Positions 16,032-25,021 of a DNA stretch of 64,000 bases are shown here, in pieces. The stretch comes from UM-FILTER-40-17 sp032251335 (GTDB lineage: Bacteria; Bacteroidota; Bacteroidia; Flavobacteriales; Flavobacteriaceae). Positions within the stretch are counted from its first letter, which is position 1, and each line of letters opens with the position of its first letter. The notes beneath the pieces are model-generated. The model saw only the letters and a program-made list of their open reading frames with translations, searched no databases and was not told the origin of the DNA. The translations under genes were made by a program, and so were the position numbers. The stretch lies in contig JAVVDW010000003.1 in assembly GCA_032251335.1 (NCBI GenBank), positions 62,001-126,000 of the forward strand, given 5' to 3'.

Positions 16032-16245
16032 TTGAAAAAAAAATTAGTTTGCAAAAGTAGTACATTTTAAGAATCATCTACCGAAAATGATTGATTTTCA
16101 ATAGTATTTAATTTAACAAAACTTAAAAATAGATTAATACTTCTTAAAGTTACTAAAAAAAATGCCTGATAAATGAGAATTTGTTAATTAAATCAAAAAA
16201 AATATTTAATTTCACATCATTGAAACAAACTCAAATAAAAAGAAC

Positions 16246-19080
16246 ATGAAAAACACTACATGGTCCTTAGTGGCTTTTTTAATTGGATGTTTTACATATG
16301 CCCAAACGGTAGTTACCGGAACCGTCACCGAGGCATCATCCAATCAACCCATTCCGGGTGCTAACATTTTAGTCGTTGGTCAAAATGTTGGCGTTAGCTC
16401 AGATTTTGATGGTAATTTTCGTTTGGAAGTAAGCACACCTCCCCCATTTCAAATTACCATTTCCATACTGGGCTTTCAGACAGTGACAGTCAATATTACA
16501 CAAAACAACCAAAGCGTTGCAGTTGCCCTCGAAGAAAACCAAACCCTTCTGGACGAGGTTATTATTTCTGCATCCAGAACTCCGGAAAGCATCAGGGAAT
16601 CGCCTGTGTCTATTGAAAGAATGTCACTCAAAGACATTGAGCAAACCGCTTCTCCTACGTTTTATGACGGCATTGAAAACCTCAAAGGTGTGCAGCTCAA
16701 CACCAGTAGTTTTACCTTTAAATCTGTAAACACCAGAGGGTTTGCCACCTTTGCCAACGAGCGTTTTGTACAGTTGGTAGATGGCGTGGATAACTCCTCG
16801 CCTGCGCTCAACTTTGTGTTGGGAAACATCATTGGTCTATCGGAATTGGACGTAGCCGGTATTGAATTGCTGCCCGGTGCTTCCTCTGCTTTGTACGGTG
16901 CCAATGCTTTCAACGGTATTTTGTTTATGACGAGCAAGAATCCGTTTGATTATCAAGGTGTAACTACCTATGCCAAAACCGGATTTACCTCGCAAGATGC
17001 TGCCGGAGACAACACTTTTTACGATGTTGGTTTCCGCATGGCCACTGCCACCGATGACGGTAAATTTGGTGTAAAATTTTCTGCTTCTTTTATTAGAGGC
17101 GAGGAGTGGCATGCAACCGACACCCGACACAGAGACATTAATGGCGTAGTGGGTACGGAAAACAAAACACGGGCAGATACAGATTTTGATGGTGTCAACG
17201 TTTTCGGTGACCTAGTAGGCACAACGCTCAACTTTGACCAATTGGCAAATCTTCCGGCAGGAACATTAGGTGCCGCACGTGTTACCCGCACCGGCTATAA
17301 CGAAACCGACCTGACTGACAACGACGCCAGAAGTTTTAAACTCGGTTACGGACTTCACTATCGCCCATGGGCCAACGACTTTGAAATAGAACTCAGCGGC
17401 CGATTTGGTTCCGGAAACACCATCTATCAAGGTACAAACCGCTTCCGTTTGAAAGACTTTTTTATACACCAACACAAGTTGGAATTTAGAAATAAAAATT
17501 TCTTTGTCAGAGGTTATATCACTGACGAAGATGCTGGAAACTCTTACGACATGATTTTTGCCGGCATCAACATCAATCGGGCTTGGAAATCAGACACAGA
17601 CTGGTTTACTCAATACGCACAAACTTTTATCGGTGCTCGGCTCGGGCTCATACCCGGTTTACCCGCACAGACAGAAGAAGCTGCCCACAACTTTGCCAGA
17701 CAACAGGCTGAAACCGGCAGGCTCATACCCGGCACACCTGCTTTTGTGCAAGCATTTAATCAAGTAGTAGCTAATCCTGATTTACAGACCGGAGCTAAAT
17801 TCCAAGATCAAACAAAAGTTTATCACGTTGAGGGAAATTATAATTTGACACATTTGGTCAAGTTTGCAGATGTGCAAGTGGGTGGCTCCTTCAGAGAATT
17901 TTTGCTCAACTCCAGTGGCACCATTTTTAATGACGCCGACGGCCCAATAGACATCCGAGAATTGGCTGTTTACACCCAAGTGAGTAAAAAGTTTATGGAC
18001 GACAGGCTTAAACTGACAGGTTCTATCCGTTGGGACGAAAGCCGCAATTTTGACAGCAATTACTCACCGCGTATTTCCGCAGTATATACGGCTGGCGCAA
18101 ACAAACAACACACTTTCAGAGCTTCTTTCCAAACCGGATTTAGAAACCCGACTACCCAAGACCAATACATAGGTTTGGATTTGGGCAACATCATCTTGGT
18201 TGGATCTGCACCAGACAACTTGGATAGTTTTCGCAGAACTTTCAATTTGAACGGAGGCGGCACTGCCACGATTACCGGGCGTAAAGCTTACGAAGATTCT
18301 TATACCATTTCTTCTGCGCAAGCTTTTGGTGCTGCTGTGCAAGCGGCCATCAATGGTGGACTCACACCGCAACAAGCCATTGGCGCCAATGCCGGATTGC
18401 TGGAAGCCGTAGAAACAGATGTGGTACAACCTGAAGAAATTTTGGCCTACGAAGTGGGCTATAGAGGTGCTTTCAAAGGCTTTACAGTAGATGCAAGTTT
18501 CTTTTTTAACAACTATAACGACTTCATCGCCAACAAAAATGTATTGACACCCTTGGTAGGTTCTACCAAAGATTTGACAACTTTTTCAGGGGCTGCAGAC
18601 GTAGCGCAAGGAAATACACAAGCCTTTCAGGTTTTTACAAATTCACAGGCTGACATTACCTCTAAAGGTTTCACCATTGGGGTCACCAAATCTGTGTTTG
18701 GCAATTATGAATTGCAGGCCAATTATGACTTTAACGAGTTTGACTTTGACAGAGAATCCGATCCGGATTTCCGACCCGGCTTTAATACACCCAAACACCG
18801 GGTGAAAGCTTCTCTATCAAACAGTGCGCTTTTCAAAAACTTCGGATTTAATGTAAGTTGGAGGTGGTTCGATTCTTATTTCTGGCAAGCATCTTTCGGA
18901 GACGGATATGTACCGGCAGCTAATGTGGTAGATGCCCAAGTAAGCTACAACCTTCCTGTGCTACGATCTTCCATTAAAATTGGTGTATCCAACCTACTCA
19001 ATGACGAATACCAAACAGCTATTGGCCCCGGACTTATAGGTGCGCAGTATTTTGCATCTTGGAAGTTTGACTTGCAATAA
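16246..19080 (+). CDS. TonB-dependent outer-membrane receptor
   Basis: The 944-residue protein has a signal peptide (MKNTTWSLVAFLIGCFTYAQ). A CarboxypepD_reg-like Ig domain follows (GTVTEASSNQPIPGANILVV, about 25-105), then a plug domain (about 110-230, with LVDGVDNSSPALNF and SALYGANAFNGILFMTS), then a long beta-barrel ending in an aromatic residue-rich strand (YFASWKFDLQ). It imports an unidentified ligand powered by TonB. No SusD partner follows; instead two M14 peptidase-like genes lie downstream in the same orientation beyond a terminator, so a peptide-related ligand is only a guess. The upstream gap shows no clear promoter. Confidence 0.93.
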   Translation: MKNTTWSLVAFLIGCFTYAQTVVTGTVTEASSNQPIPGANILVVGQNVGVSSDFDGNFRLEVSTPPPFQITISILGFQTVTVNITQNNQSVAVALEENQTLLDEVIISASRTPESIRESPVSIERMSLKDIEQTASPTFYDGIENLKGVQLNTSSFTFKSVNTRGFATFANERFVQLVDGVDNSSPALNFVLGNIIGLSELDVAGIELLPGASSALYGANAFNGILFMTSKNPFDYQGVTTYAKTGFTSQDAAGDNTFYDVGFRMATATDDGKFGVKFSASFIRGEEWHATDTRHRDINGVVGTENKTRADTDFDGVNVFGDLVGTTLNFDQLANLPAGTLGAARVTRTGYNETDLTDNDARSFKLGYGLHYRPWANDFEIELSGRFGSGNTIYQGTNRFRLKDFFIHQHKLEFRNKNFFVRGYITDEDAGNSYDMIFAGININRAWKSDTDWFTQYAQTFIGARLGLIPGLPAQTEEAAHNFARQQAETGRLIPGTPAFVQAFNQVVANPDLQTGAKFQDQTKVYHVEGNYNLTHLVKFADVQVGGSFREFLLNSSGTIFNDADGPIDIRELAVYTQVSKKFMDDRLKLTGSIRWDESRNFDSNYSPRISAVYTAGANKQHTFRASFQTGFRNPTTQDQYIGLDLGNIILVGSAPDNLDSFRRTFNLNGGGTATITGRKAYEDSYTISSAQAFGAAVQAAINGGLTPQQAIGANAGLLEAVETDVVQPEEILAYEVGYRGAFKGFTVDASFFFNNYNDFIANKNVLTPLVGSTKDLTTFSGAADVAQGNTQAFQVFTNSQADITSKGFTIGVTKSVFGNYELQANYDFNEFDFDRESDPDFRPGFNTPKHRVKASLSNSALFKNFGFNVSWRWFDSYFWQASFGDGYVPAANVVDAQVSYNLPVLRSSIKIGVSNLLNDEYQTAIGPGLIGAQYFASWKFDLQ

Positions 19081-19107
19081 GCTATTTCTCTTAACAATTG
19101 ATTTATT

Positions 19108-19133
19108 AAAAGCCCGGCATAAGTCGGGCTTTT
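19108..19133 (+). terminator. Rho-independent terminator of the TonB receptor gene
   Basis: AAAAGCCCG and CGGGCTTTT arms surround an 8-base loop and are followed by more T residues, 27 bases after the receptor stop codon. Confidence 0.85.
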
Positions 19134-19290
19134 TTTATAAGTCATAAAACCTATCCACCAGTAAGTTTCAGACGGGTAAAATGAATCTGTTAGCAACTTG
19201 ATTTAGCAAACAACTGCATTGTTAAAGTAATCTTAACGTTTAGACCCTCGCTATTTTTTAAATATCTTTAGACTTTTAAAACACTTTCTA

Positions 19291-20934
19291 ATGACTAAAT
19301 ATTTGCTTTTTTTCTTAGCGATAGTTCCCTTTTCGCAAGTGGTGTCTTCCCAAAATAACTATCCTACACTTACAGAAATTACCCAACGACTACAAAAACT
19401 CAACAACAACAAAGCAGCCACACTGTCCTCCATTGCAAAAACCAGCGGAGGTCAAGACATTTGGGTTCTTAAAATTGGTGTCGGCGACCTCGACAACAAG
19501 CCGGCCATAGCTGTTGTTGGTGGTGCTGAAGGCTTTCATGTGTTAAGTGTTGAACTGGCACTGCAATTTGCGGAACAACTTGTCAATAACCACCCCGAAA
19601 AATTGGAGCACACCACTTTTTATGTGTTTCCTAATATGTCTCCGGATGCTTACCTTCAATACCACAGCAATACAAAATACGAACGCCGTGGAAATACAGC
19701 AAAAATAGACCAAGACAGAGATGGCACTGTAAGCGAAGATCCATACGAAGACCTCAACAAAGACGGATTCATTACTCAAATACGGATAGAAAGCCCGATG
19801 GGAGATTATAAAATTCATCCCAATGACACACGTATAATGGTTGAAGCCGACCGAACAAAAGGTGAAGCCGGAAACTATTTGGTGTTCACCGAGGGAATTG
19901 ACAACGACAAGGACAAAAAATTTAACGAAGACCTGGAGGAAGGAATTGCTTTTAATAAAAATTTTACGTACAAATTTCCTGTCTTCGAACCCTTAGCAGG
20001 TGACTATCCCGTTTCGCAAAAAGAAAACAGAGCCCTAATAGACTACTTGTTTGAACAGTGGAACATTTTTGCATTTGTCACTTTCAGTCCGGCAAACAAC
20101 CTTTCCGAACCTTTAAAATTTAACGAAAGTGGCGCTAAGAAACGGGTCATCAGTTCGATGCTTAAAAAAGATGTTGCCACCAACAAAATGGTATCGGATA
20201 TTTACAACAAAACCATTCATCAAAAAGCATTTCAACAAGACAATCAGGGAACCGACGGCGACTTTTTCCAATGGGCATATTTTCATTTTGGCAGATATAG
20301 CTTTAGCACACCGGGTTGGTGGGTTCCTGAAGTAAAATCAAAAGAAAATGACGATGACAAAACAGAGACTAAAAAACCCTCATCAAAGGAAAAACCAATC
20401 GTTACTAAGGAATCTAATTTTATGGCCTGGGCAGATCAACAAAATCTAACCAATATTTTTGTTCCTTGGACGCCCGTCTCACATCCCGACTTTCCCAATC
20501 TAAAAGTGGAAGTGGGCGGTATAAAACCCTTTGCGTTGCACAATCCACCCTTCAACTTGGTAGATAGCATTGCCTTGCAACACACAGCATTTATACTAAA
20601 ACTAGCGGCCATGCAACCCAAGTTAGAATTTCATCATGTGAAAGTAGAAAAATTGAGCGGTGGACTCAGTAGAATCACAGCCGACTTATACAACAATTCG
20701 CCCTTGCCAACCCATTCGGAACTGGGTGAAAAATCGAGGTGGCTTCGAAAAATACGCATCGACATTACCAAAGACAAAAAAGAAGTCATTGCAGGAAATA
20801 CAATTAACCTCATTGACAAATTAGATGCCTTTGAAACCAAAACACTATCCTGGATTGTAAAAGGTTCCGGAAATGTAGAAATAAAAGCAGGCGCTGCACA
20901 CGCCGGTTTTGCTGTGTTAAACGTAAAATTATAA
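19291..20934 (+). CDS. M14 carboxypeptidase-like protein, probably catalytically inactive
   Basis: The 547-residue exported protein (signal to about S20) aligns without gaps around the zinc site with its downstream neighbour. In the neighbour KPAMYIDGNIHSNEIQG has the zinc ligands His109 and Glu112; here the same place reads KPAIAVVGGAEGFHVLS, giving Glu80 and His83. The third ligand (His304 in SYHNYGG) is Ser266 here (TFSPANN), and the general base Glu (TNELMN) is lost (STPGWW). EF-hand-like acidic loops remain (DQDRDGTVSED, DLNKDG). It is therefore best read as a pseudopeptidase paired with the active paralogue one base downstream. It may bind peptides or assist the active enzyme. Confidence 0.82.
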   Translation: MTKYLLFFLAIVPFSQVVSSQNNYPTLTEITQRLQKLNNNKAATLSSIAKTSGGQDIWVLKIGVGDLDNKPAIAVVGGAEGFHVLSVELALQFAEQLVNNHPEKLEHTTFYVFPNMSPDAYLQYHSNTKYERRGNTAKIDQDRDGTVSEDPYEDLNKDGFITQIRIESPMGDYKIHPNDTRIMVEADRTKGEAGNYLVFTEGIDNDKDKKFNEDLEEGIAFNKNFTYKFPVFEPLAGDYPVSQKENRALIDYLFEQWNIFAFVTFSPANNLSEPLKFNESGAKKRVISSMLKKDVATNKMVSDIYNKTIHQKAFQQDNQGTDGDFFQWAYFHFGRYSFSTPGWWVPEVKSKENDDDKTETKKPSSKEKPIVTKESNFMAWADQQNLTNIFVPWTPVSHPDFPNLKVEVGGIKPFALHNPPFNLVDSIALQHTAFILKLAAMQPKLEFHHVKVEKLSGGLSRITADLYNNSPLPTHSELGEKSRWLRKIRIDITKDKKEVIAGNTINLIDKLDAFETKTLSWIVKGSGNVEIKAGAAHAGFAVLNVKL

Positions 20935-20935
20935 A

Positions 20936-22672
20936 ATGATGACTTACAAACTATATATATCGGTTCTATGTTTCGCATTGACCACCTTGTCTCTAACTGA
21001 AATAACAGCACAAGAAAAGTTTTTTCGCGCCATAGGCACACCACACCAACCAAAGGTTGAAGTCAGCTGGAATCGCTATTACACTTACGATGGTGTGGCC
21101 GACGTATTACAAAAAATTGCCAAAGCATATCCCGATTTGACGCGCTTAGAAAGTATCGGAAAATCCGTAGAAGGTAGAGATATGTGGCTACTCACCATAT
21201 CCGATTTTAAAACCGGAAATCCCGACAAAAAGCCAGCCATGTATATAGACGGAAACATACATTCCAACGAAATACAAGGCACCGAATTTTCACTCTATAC
21301 CGCTTGGTATCTTACGGAGATGTTCGGTCAATTAGAATTCATTAAAGAATTGTTGCAAGACAAAACGTTTTACATCGTGCCTACAATTAACCCGGATGCG
21401 AGAGACAATTTTATGAAAGAGCCCAACACACCCCATTCACCGCGTTCCGGTATGCTGGTTTTGGACAATGACGGAGATGGCATGGCCGGTGAAGACCGCT
21501 TTGACGACCTCAACAACGACAACCACATCACTTTTATGATTCGCAAATCGCCAAGTGGCAGATACATCAAAGACCCATTAGATGACCGAAGGCTGATAGA
21601 GGTAAGCCCCGAACAAAAAGGGGAATATGAAATGTTGGGTTTTGAAGGCATTGACCGTGATGGCGACGGACGCGTCAACGAAGATGGAATTGGCTACTAC
21701 GACCCAAACCGAGATTGGAGCTGGAAATGGCAACCCGATTATGTGCAGCGTGGCGCTTACAAGTATCCTTTTAGCCTACCCGAAACCCGAGCCGTGGCTG
21801 ATTTTGTATTGAAACACCCCAACATAGCCGGTGCGCAAAGTTACCACAACTACGGCGGTATGATTTTGAGAGGTCCGGGTGCCGAGGAAGATTTGGGCAC
21901 CTACAACAGAGAGGACATTCGTATCTATGACGCCATAGCCAAAAAAGGGGAAGAGCTCATACCGGGTTATCGTTATTTAGTGGTTTACAAGGATTTATAT
22001 TCTGTTTTCGGAGGCGAACTCGACTGGTTTTACGGCGGAAGAGGCATTTATACCTACACCAATGAACTCATGAATTCGTACCTCTATTTTCACAAAAACG
22101 AAGGAAGAGCCAACCAAGAAGAAGAGTTGAAAGTAGATAGATACCTCACATTTGGCGATGCCTTTGTGCCTTGGAAAGAATATAACCATCCGCAGTTTGG
22201 CACCATTGAAGTGGGCGGTTTTAAAAAGAATTTCAGCAGGGCGCATCCGGGTTTTTTACTGGAACAAGATGCCCATAGAAATATGGCTTTCACCATTTAC
22301 CACGCCTACCACACCCCAAAATTGAGCGTTACAGACGTCAAAGAAAAAAACATGGGCGGTGGCCTAAAAGAAATCACGGCAACCCTTTATAACGAAAGAC
22401 TCATGCCTACACATTCCAGCCAAGACTTAAAATACAAAATTGAACGCCCCGATTATGTAAGCATAGACGGCGTCAACGTTGTAGCCGGCATGGTCGTTGA
22501 AAATGAAGACTTTAACGAAGTAACCGAACAAGTACAACGTCCTTCAAAAATCAGTGTAGCCAACATTCCGGGTATGCAAACCGTAAAAGTACGCTGGATT
22601 GTTTCCGGAAACGGGAACTATACCATAACCGTAGATTCTGCAAAGGGAGGCGTTGTTTCGTGGAAGAAATAA
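20936..22672 (+). CDS. Secreted M14 zinc carboxypeptidase
   Basis: The 578-residue product has an N-terminal signal (to about A25) and a complete M14 site. His109 and Glu112 lie in GNIHSNEIQG, His304 in QSYHNYGG, and Glu377 in TYTNELMN. Two acidic, EF-hand-like calcium loops (LDNDGDGMAGED near 176-187 and DRDGDGRVNED near 240-250) are inserted. M14 enzymes remove C-terminal residues from peptides; the specificity is not clear here. There is one base between the preceding stop and this ATG (ATG at 20939 is also possible), so it is expressed with its inactive-looking paralogue. No terminator is visible after it. Confidence 0.88.
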   Translation: MMTYKLYISVLCFALTTLSLTEITAQEKFFRAIGTPHQPKVEVSWNRYYTYDGVADVLQKIAKAYPDLTRLESIGKSVEGRDMWLLTISDFKTGNPDKKPAMYIDGNIHSNEIQGTEFSLYTAWYLTEMFGQLEFIKELLQDKTFYIVPTINPDARDNFMKEPNTPHSPRSGMLVLDNDGDGMAGEDRFDDLNNDNHITFMIRKSPSGRYIKDPLDDRRLIEVSPEQKGEYEMLGFEGIDRDGDGRVNEDGIGYYDPNRDWSWKWQPDYVQRGAYKYPFSLPETRAVADFVLKHPNIAGAQSYHNYGGMILRGPGAEEDLGTYNREDIRIYDAIAKKGEELIPGYRYLVVYKDLYSVFGGELDWFYGGRGIYTYTNELMNSYLYFHKNEGRANQEEELKVDRYLTFGDAFVPWKEYNHPQFGTIEVGGFKKNFSRAHPGFLLEQDAHRNMAFTIYHAYHTPKLSVTDVKEKNMGGGLKEITATLYNERLMPTHSSQDLKYKIERPDYVSIDGVNVVAGMVVENEDFNEVTEQVQRPSKISVANIPGMQTVKVRWIVSGNGNYTITVDSAKGGVVSWKK

Positions 22673-22730
22673 ACAAGGGTCACTATAAGGTCGCGTTAGT
22701 TTAAAGTTGGCGGTAATTAAGAAAAACTAA

Positions 22731-23609
22731 ATGGGAAAGAAACTTACTGTTTATATGATTGACGGTACAGCGTATGGACCCAGACTCAGTGAAATTGGAA
22801 ATTGGGTCGGAAAAGCCATTTACAGCCCGAGAGCTTCTGTCAATAAAATCATGCACAGACCAGAGTTTGAAAATCCAGGAATCTACTGTTTAAAAGGTGA
22901 CCCAACTGACGAAGCATTTGATGAGAAAATTTATATCGGAGAGGCTGAAAACATCAAAGCAAGATTAAAACAACACTTAAGCGACCCTAGCAAAGACTTT
23001 AAGGAACTCATATTTTTTGTCAGTAAAGATGAACTATTGACAAAAACACAAATCAGATATTTAGAGTCGAGATTAGTACAACTTGCTTTGGAAGCTAAGA
23101 CCGCTCAAATTGACAATGGAAATTCCCCGAGTTTACCAACTCTTCATGAAGCTGACATTTCTGACATGGAGTATTTTTTGGAACAAATAAAACTCATCCT
23201 CCCTGTCATGGGCTTTAATTTTTTGATTTCATCGACTGTAACACCTAAAGACTTTCAATTACCTGAATCTAAGTCAGAAATTCACGAGACTTATTTCATT
23301 AAGACAAAAACCTTCAAAGCTACAATGACAGAAACCGACCAAGGATACATTGTTGCAAAAGGCAGTGAAGCAAAGAAATCACTCTCCAACTCATGTACGG
23401 AGACATACAGAAACATGAGGAGAAAATTACTCGAAACAAAAATTATGATTGAGGATGGAGATAAGTTAATCTTTGCTGAAGACGCGGTCTTTAATAGTCC
23501 AAGTGCAGCTTCAAATATGATTTTAGGACGAAACTCCAACGGATTTTCAGAGTGGGTAAATAAAGACGGACTGACATTTAAAGAAGTACAAGAAAAAATA
23601 AATAACTAA
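22731..23609 (+). CDS. GIY-YIG nuclease-domain protein with DUF4357
   Basis: The 292-residue protein carries a GIY-YIG fold at about residues 47-115 (GIYCLKGDPTDEAF, then KIYIGEAENIKARLKQH with the conserved Arg, and later a Glu in RYLESRLVQLA). A C-terminal DUF4357-like part follows (CTETYRNMRRKLLETKIMIE ... SPSAASNMILGRNSNGFSEW). Proteins of this pair of domains are common in accessory regions of bacteria and may have a DNA-related or defence role, but I know of no proven function. It lies between core genes, next to an IS element and followed by a motif also found behind the 2339 antitoxin, which suggests acquisition. Confidence 0.82.
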   Translation: MGKKLTVYMIDGTAYGPRLSEIGNWVGKAIYSPRASVNKIMHRPEFENPGIYCLKGDPTDEAFDEKIYIGEAENIKARLKQHLSDPSKDFKELIFFVSKDELLTKTQIRYLESRLVQLALEAKTAQIDNGNSPSLPTLHEADISDMEYFLEQIKLILPVMGFNFLISSTVTPKDFQLPESKSEIHETYFIKTKTFKATMTETDQGYIVAKGSEAKKSLSNSCTETYRNMRRKLLETKIMIEDGDKLIFAEDAVFNSPSAASNMILGRNSNGFSEWVNKDGLTFKEVQEKINN

Positions 23610-23612
23610 TGC

Positions 23613-23631
23613 CAACATCGACCATAGCAAA
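23613..23631 (+). other. Recurrent cassette-end-like motif, copy B
   Basis: CAACATCGACCATAGCAAA starts 4 bases after the GIY-YIG stop and matches copy A at 2669 in 16 of 19 positions. The following ~170 bases to the IS element hold no supported gene. Confidence 0.4.
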
Positions 23632-23800
23632 TGCAGACTAAAGTGCTAAAATGAAAGCAATTATTCAAAATAAACTAATCGCTAAACGGACAGGTAATCG
23701 CCTTGAATTGAAAATCAGCGAAGCTAAATCCGCTACTGCTCTTATACTTAACTGGTAAAATCTGCTTTCCCGTTTTTCGTGATGTTATTTTTAAACACTA

Positions 23801-24792
23801 ACCCGTTGGGTGAAATTAAATTATTTGAGTTTTAATATTGTTTAAAGGTCTTTCAAAAATAAACTTATTGATAAACTGAACTAAAGTCAGTGCTGTAATC
23901 TTAGCTAACACTCTGGTTTTAAACCCCTGAAATGATTTAGCATAATTTCTTCTAATCATAAACTGATCACATAGTTGTGAAAAAAGTGTTTCGATTCTTT
24001 TTCTTGATTTTCTAAAAATATAAGGCTGTGACTTATAGTTTTTCTGGTTACTTCTCATCGGAGTTTCCAGTTTGATGTTTGCTGTTTCAAACAAATCTAG
24101 TTGAATTGTTGCCGACAAATATCCTCTATCACCAAGAAGTACACAGTCAGTCATTTGATATTTCAGGTCTTTGAGTAGATGGACATCATGCACACTTGCC
24201 TTTGTTATATCTATAGCCTTAAAGACACCGTCAACAGTACAAACTCCGTGAAGCTTATATCCGTAATACCAAGTATCTTGAGAAGCGCAATAACCCTTAT
24301 CAGGTGCTGTGTGAAAATCTTCTTTACAGATTTTAACCCTGTTTTGTCTGGCTTTTTTGCAAATTTCAAGAGGCATACTATCGATTATAAAGTAGTCTTC
24401 ATAATCAGTAAATCTTGAGTACAGACAACTGCGTACTTGATCTGTGAACGAAAAAAGCTTTTTTCTTCGTTTGTTAAACTGGCTTCTCTCTATCAGGTTT
24501 GGAATTTGAGACCCATCAATTAGCTTAAAAAGATAATTCTCACTATCGATTGACATAAATTCAGCAGTCAAGCTTAAAGCAACGACTTCAATATCAGACA
24601 TTTTGCTTTTTCTACCAACCTGATATTCTGAGGGTGGAACAATATGAAAAGAACTTACAACTTCTAAAACTTTAAAATAATTTTTTACTATATTTGACAT
24701 AAGATATTGGGTTGTTTTGCGACTTAAAGATACTGTAATCCAGTATCTTATCCAATATCTTTTTTTGTTTTATCCTATTTCACCCAACGGGT
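23801..24792 (-). mobile_element. Intact IS982-family insertion sequence
   Basis: The 992-bp element is bounded by perfect 16-bp inverted repeats (ACCCGTTGGGTGAAAT at 23801-23816 and its complement at 24777-24792). It is flanked on both sides by the 8-bp direct repeat AAACACTA (23793-23800 and 24793-24800), the target duplication. It encodes one transposase. The undamaged ends, duplication and ORF suggest a recent insertion into intergenic DNA. Confidence 0.93.
23816..24700 (-). CDS. IS982-family DDE transposase
   Basis: The 294-residue protein has the IS982 arrangement. An N-terminal DNA-binding part is followed by the catalytic acidic residues in YFIIDSMPLEICKK, CVLLGDRGYLSATI and SRKRIETLFSQLCDQF. 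The YGYKLHGVCTVDGV block before the second Asp is also typical. It should catalyse cut-and-paste movement of the 992-bp element. The frame is intact and the stop lies within the left inverted-repeat region. Confidence 0.94.
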   Translation of the reverse strand: MSNIVKNYFKVLEVVSSFHIVPPSEYQVGRKSKMSDIEVVALSLTAEFMSIDSENYLFKLIDGSQIPNLIERSQFNKRRKKLFSFTDQVRSCLYSRFTDYEDYFIIDSMPLEICKKARQNRVKICKEDFHTAPDKGYCASQDTWYYGYKLHGVCTVDGVFKAIDITKASVHDVHLLKDLKYQMTDCVLLGDRGYLSATIQLDLFETANIKLETPMRSNQKNYKSQPYIFRKSRKRIETLFSQLCDQFMIRRNYAKSFQGFKTRVLAKITALTLVQFINKFIFERPLNNIKTQII

Positions 24793-24877
24793 AAACACTA
24801 ATTTTCGTTGCCCTTTGTTACGAAACTATTGAACAGCAACTGAAAAGCACTTTTTATTGGCAATTTTTGTCCTATCG

Positions 24878-25004
24878 AGTCTGTCGCGCTTTTTTCAAAA
24901 ATTTTCACTACGTTAAATCTCAATTAATACGTCCAGCAAATTTTTTCGCTATGCTAAAAACTCCGATATTTGTAGAAAGACTTGCGAGCCTCTCTCGACA
25001 GACT
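24878..25004. repeat. Short segment bounded by inverted AGTCTGTCG words
   Basis: AGTCTGTCG at 24878-24886 and CGACAGACT at 24996-25004 bound a 127-bp A+T-rich non-coding stretch. It ends just before the oxidoreductase gene. It could be a small repeat element or a long-range stem; nothing more is visible. Confidence 0.35.
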
Positions 25005-25021
25005 TAATGAATTTTACTAAA

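Noticed and set aside
23651..23758. A 35-residue plus-strand ORF between the GIY-YIG gene and the IS element
   Set aside because: No recognisable protein features. It lies inside the flank that follows the recurrent 19-bp motif and is probably non-coding.
23816..24800. A composite transposon joining the GIY-YIG gene and the IS element
   Set aside because: The 8-bp duplications flank the IS element alone and there is no second copy, so the GIY-YIG gene did not travel with it.
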